Below, one piece after another: positions 60,541 through 64,000 of a DNA stretch of 64,000 bases. Each line of letters begins with the position of its first letter. Within the stretch, counting starts at the first letter, position 1. Origin of the DNA: Flavobacterium davisii (GTDB lineage Bacteria; Bacteroidota; Bacteroidia; Flavobacteriales; Flavobacteriaceae). A program made the position numbers and the translations under genes. The stretch covers positions 1,798,001 through 1,862,000 of the forward strand of contig NZ_CP067378.1 in assembly GCF_019565505.1 (NCBI RefSeq). The letters run 5' to 3'. The notes below the pieces were generated by a model, which saw only the letters and a program-made list of their open reading frames with translations, was not told where the DNA came from and searched no databases.

Positions 60541-62072
60541 CAAAAATAGTTATCGTTTCATTTTAATAAGCTCCTTTATTTTGCTCAACCTATTAATATT
60601 ATATGGACTAAGTTCTATAATTGCCTTTATGAATTCAGGGGCAGATAGAGCTGCCATATTACATTTAGATAAAGAACCTATAAATACTTACCTACCTAAA
60701 GTTGAATGGGAAAAAGATGGAAATGAAGGTAGAGAAATAGAACCTCAAACATTAAAAACTATAGAAAAACATTATCTATTTTCTTGGTATGTTAAAAATA
60801 ATGCTTTAAATAAAAATATAAATGCAGGTTTAGCAGATTATTTTACTCAAAATAGTTACAATCAATTAAAAAAAATTGTAAAAGAAAATAAAACCCAAAA
60901 GATTACGATAGATAACACTACTTTAAAGCATCATTTAAAGCTAGAATTTTATAGTGAAGACGGACAACAAGTTGTTATAACAGATAAAAATGTTGTCGAG
61001 TTTCAAAATATATATAAAAATAAAAAATTTATAGCTTCTGTTAAAGACACTTCTTTGTATAAAGTCATCTTATTGTTAGAAGATGGTTACTGGCGAGTAC
61101 GACATATTGTAAAAATGACGAAGGAACCCGAAAAAAGCGAACAAAACGAAAAAGGAATTTTTACTATCCAAAACCAAAAAATTTGTAAGTCAGGAATTCC
61201 TTTTAAAATAAAAGGAATAAATTACTACCCCAAAGATTCGCCTTGGGATATGTATGGAAAAAAATATGATTCTACAGTTATCAATAAAGATTTTAGAATC
61301 ATTAAAAAAGCTAATTTAAATACAATCAGAATTTTTGTGCCGTATGAAGATTTTGGAAAAGCAGATATTAAAAAAGATAAACTAGATAAATTAATTCAAA
61401 TTATAAAAATGGCAAAGAATAATAATTTATTTGTTATTGTAACATTGTTTGATTTTTATAGTGATTATTCTATTGAAAGTTGGACATTAACGCATCGTCA
61501 TGCCGAAAAAATTGTTACAGCATGTACTGAATTAGACAATATATTAGCCGGGATATAAAAAACGAACCTAATTTAGATTTTGAAAAAAGGAAAAAACAAA
61601 ACGTAATTCCTTGGCTAGAAAATATGATTGATATGATAAAACAAATAGATAGAAAACATCTCCTAACAATTGGTTATTCTAATAAAGAATCAGCAGAAAT
61701 TCTTAAAGATAAAGTAGATTTTATTTCTTTTCATTATTATGAAGAACCCAAAACTTTTTTAGATTCATATCATTTAGTAGTAAAAAAGACAAAAAAACCT
61801 GTTATTGTGGGTGAATTTGGTTTATCATCTAATAAAAACTTTTGGAACTGGTTTGGAAACTCTAAAAAAGTCAGGCACAATATCATAAAGGAATGCAAGA
61901 ATATTTTAGGAATAACGATATCTCATTTATTTCTTGGACTCTTTATGATTTTCCAATTGTACCTGACAGCGTTTTTGGGAATAGATTTTGGATAAAAAAT
62001 AAACAGAAAAATTTTGGTTTTATTGATAAGAACGGAAAAAAGAAACCTTCGTTTTTATTCATATCACATTAA
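60524..62072 (+). CDS. Membrane-anchored clan GH-A glycosidase (two frameshifts)
   Basis: An N-terminal membrane helix (FILISSFILLNLLILYGLSS) and a spacer domain are followed by a TIM-barrel glycosidase starting GIFTIQNQKICKSGIPFKIK. The catalytic acid lies in WDIKNEPNLDF and the nucleophile in PVIVGEFGLSS, as in GH5-like cellulases. Frame breaks near 61548 (one missing T) and 61866 (A6 for A7) are repaired to AWDIKNEP and NSKKSQAQYHKGMQEYFRNN, reaching a stop at 62072. The joined product is about 516 residues. It starts 17 bp inside the previous gene and may trim the glycan made by this locus. Confidence 0.72.
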
Positions 62073-62194
62073 CTATATAGTGCGTTTTTATATTACCCGT
62101 ATATAATGCAGTATTCTAATAATCCGTTTTGAAAACAGAAGTGATTTAGACGAGTTATTAAGTCAATTGTCATTTTAAAATGGTATGCGATTAA

Positions 62195-62383
62195 ATCCAG
62201 ATTCTGTATTAGACTTGAACGAAGTGAAAGGGAGAAGCCTTCTATTCCACTTTATTTTTTCGATTCAAGTAAGCTAATTTTAACCATTAAAAGAGTTGAC
62301 TATTTCTTCTTTTACAATTTTCGGTGAGTCCTTTAATTGACTAAAAAAATTATTTCATAACGGAGTCTAATACGGAATCTGTG
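62195..62383. repeat. MITE-like element with inverted ends
   Basis: About 190 bp start CCAGATTCTGTATTAGACTT and end AGTCTAATACGGAATCTG, which are inverted copies. The body (CTATTCCACTTTATTTTTTC, TTTCGGTGAGTCC) matches 54540-54715. It is non-coding. Confidence 0.65.
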
Positions 62384-62397
62384 GTAAAAATAATTTA

Positions 62398-63576
62398 TCA
62401 ATACATATTATTAATTAAAAGATTTATCTCATGCAGATATTTATCAGCTATTTTATCCATTGTTAAAGCATTGGCTACGGTATAATTAGTATAAGCTAAT
62501 TCTCTTCTATAATCATCATCATGTAAAATTTTATAAATAGCTTGAGCTAAAGATTCAACAGAATCTGAATCAAAAAAAGCACCTTTATATCCTTCTTCTT
62601 CTACAAGTAATGCTAAATCTCCTAGATTAGGCATTACAACTGCTTTACCATAACTTCCAGCTTGATGTAATACTCCAGAACTACCTGTGGTTGATGTATA
62701 AGGAAAAACAATGACGGTACTTTCAGTAAAGATTTTTTCTACGTCTTTTTCTTCAACATATCCAGTAAAAACTAATCCTTTTACATGTGCGTACTTTTTT
62801 TGAACACTTTCAAGGTACCCCGGTGTATTGGGACTATCAGTGCCAGCAATGACTATTTCAATAGGTTCTGTATAATGTTGTTTAATTTTTTGTACAGCTT
62901 CTATCAAAATTTCAACTTTTTTATATGTACCAAATTTTCCAAAAGCCATCACTTTTTTAGGACCGAGAAGTAAATCAAAATTAGGTTTTGAAACGGTTTC
63001 AAAAGAGCCATGAGGTATTAAAACTACATTGCTAACCTTATATTTAGATTTTAAAATATCGACATACTTATTTATTGTTACAGAAATTTTATTTGCTTTT
63101 AAAATAAAATAAGTTAGACTGGTTCCAATGAGATTATAAATACATTGCATTATTTTATTTTTTGTAAATCCAGCTGTATTTAAATCAACCTGCTCAAGGA
63201 TATTATGCATCAATACCATAGTTTTAAAGCCTAATAATCGTAATATAAAAGGTAATAGTAAACCTAATGCAGCGGGTATTTTTTTGTCACCAAACTTTAC
63301 AAATTGTAAATTAAATAATATGGCATCTGGTTTTGTTATTAAAGCGGTTTTGCAAATTGTAAAAATAATTCCGTAACTATTAAAAGACCAACACTCATTT
63401 ATTTTAACTTTTTGGCTATTATCAAAATCCAGCGTTTTTTTTTCAGACGTCTTATCACACATTAAGATAAGCTCTGTTACGTCCTCTTTTTGAACAAAAT
63501 TTTTTACCAAATGATATCCATATTCGTTAAGTGTAACCTTACTAGGAGGAAATGATGTTATAACTGCTAGTTTCAT
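62398..63576 (-). CDS. GT4-family glycosyltransferase
   Basis: The 392-residue protein begins MKLAVITSFPPSKVTLNEYG and has a GT-B fold with the C-terminal donor-binding segment (KVMAFGKFGTYKKVEILIEA, VFTGYVEEKDVEKIFTESTV, YTSTTGSSGVLHQAGSYGKA). It transfers a sugar from a nucleotide-sugar to a lipid-linked glycan in the cytoplasm. It lies 61 bp after the flippase-like gene on the same strand, suggesting a surface polysaccharide operon continuing past the window. Confidence 0.85.
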   Translation of the reverse strand: MKLAVITSFPPSKVTLNEYGYHLVKNFVQKEDVTELILMCDKTSEKKTLDFDNSQKVKINECWSFNSYGIIFTICKTALITKPDAILFNLQFVKFGDKKIPAALGLLLPFILRLLGFKTMVLMHNILEQVDLNTAGFTKNKIMQCIYNLIGTSLTYFILKANKISVTINKYVDILKSKYKVSNVVLIPHGSFETVSKPNFDLLLGPKKVMAFGKFGTYKKVEILIEAVQKIKQHYTEPIEIVIAGTDSPNTPGYLESVQKKYAHVKGLVFTGYVEEKDVEKIFTESTVIVFPYTSTTGSSGVLHQAGSYGKAVVMPNLGDLALLVEEEGYKGAFFDSDSVESLAQAIYKILHDDDYRRELAYTNYTVANALTMDKIADKYLHEINLLINNMY

Positions 63577-63637
63577 AGTTTTTTCTTCAGTTTGTAGTTG
63601 CTTTGTTTATACATTATCTGCTTTAACGGTTTTAAAT

Positions 63638-64000
63638 CTAATATGAACTAGGGGAATAAATGACCTGAAACAATAATAAAAGAAGCATACTAACTATTTG
63701 AACATAGACAACTTGATTTAAAGATTCATGATAAAAAGCAATTAATATTACCTGAATGAATCCAAAAAAAGCGGAGATAAAAACAGGAATATAATTATTA
63801 ATAGATAAGTAGTAATAAGTTAAGAGATTTGCAATAACAAAGATAGTAGTAGCTAAAGCATATTTCCATAAAATGGAAGCTATTACTAAATATTCTTTTC
63901 CAAACATGATTAATAAAATTTCACTGGAAAAAAAGGCAGTAAAAATGATTATAGATAAGGATAATATAGCTATATAAAAAATATAATTAAGTAATACCCC
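63638..64000 (-). CDS. Polysaccharide flippase-like membrane protein, N-terminal part outside window
   Basis: The C-terminal 89 residues (MFGKEYLVIASILWKYALAT then membrane helices) and the open frame before them resemble the end of a MOP-superfamily flippase (SSEILLIMFGKEY is a common motif). Removing one T from the eight-T run near 63930 gives FTAFFFSSEILLI to the window edge. The gene is incomplete here. It is upstream of the GT4 gene. Confidence 0.65.
   Translation of the reverse strand, partial: GVLLNYIFYIAILSLSIIIFTAFFSSEILLIMFGKEYLVIASILWKYALATTIFVIANLLTYYYLSINNYIPVFISAFFGFIQVILIAFYHESLNQVVYVQIVSMLLLLLFQVIYSPSSY

Overview
This AT-rich window comes from a member of the Bacteroidota, most likely Flavobacteriaceae and probably Flavobacterium. 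The evidence is the gliding lipoprotein GldH, type IX secretion C-terminal tails on secreted proteins, TAnnTTTG-type promoter boxes, and a large type II-C Cas9 with a 47-nt CRISPR repeat of the Bacteroidota kind. I cannot name the species.

Layout. 1-9.8 kb: tex (partial), a secreted delta-60 repeat protein, a polysaccharide flippase, a CZB-PAS sensor, a gene-poor stretch, tatA and a small membrane protein. 9.8-17.1 kb: a GH3-family gene, then a CRISPR-Cas9 locus made of a tracrRNA gene on the minus strand, cas9, an IS110-like remnant and a minimal array of two repeats and one spacer. No cas1 or cas2 is visible. 17.8-26.7 kb: ordinary genes (ssb, an epimerase-like gene, an EamA transporter, an S9 peptidase, a thioesterase, a SPOR protein, dprA). 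27-40.9 kb: a peptide natural-product island. On the minus strand are a TPR-AraC regulator, a lanthipeptide-like precursor, a secreted prolyl oligopeptidase and a full-length LanB dehydratase. On the plus strand are at least four double-glycine peptides, a CPBP protease, an HlyD adaptor and a C39-peptidase ABC exporter. 41-54.2 kb: a tRNA U34 hydroxylation module (trhO, trhP, ferredoxin), ricT-gldH-PBP1A, a CoA-transferase pair interrupted by a four-helix-bundle gene, a secreted M4 metalloprotease and rlmI. 54.2-64 kb: an IS110-like remnant, a receiver-glycosyltransferase fusion, a membrane protein/Ig-like/glycosidase operon, a GT4 enzyme and a partial flippase, suggesting surface polysaccharide work.

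About 21 single-base frameshifts break otherwise well-conserved genes, including housekeeping ones. Most sit in homopolymer runs and are repaired by adding or removing one base. I treat them as probable sequencing errors and annotate the joined genes, noting each break.

The most interesting parts are the effector-only Cas9 locus, whose full-length repeat appears to carry its own promoter; the two-part peptide island with LanB but no LanC; the TrhO protein that shares a C-terminal domain with its neighbour TrhP; the receiver-GT2 fusion; and the IS110-like remnants that keep a conserved non-coding left end.
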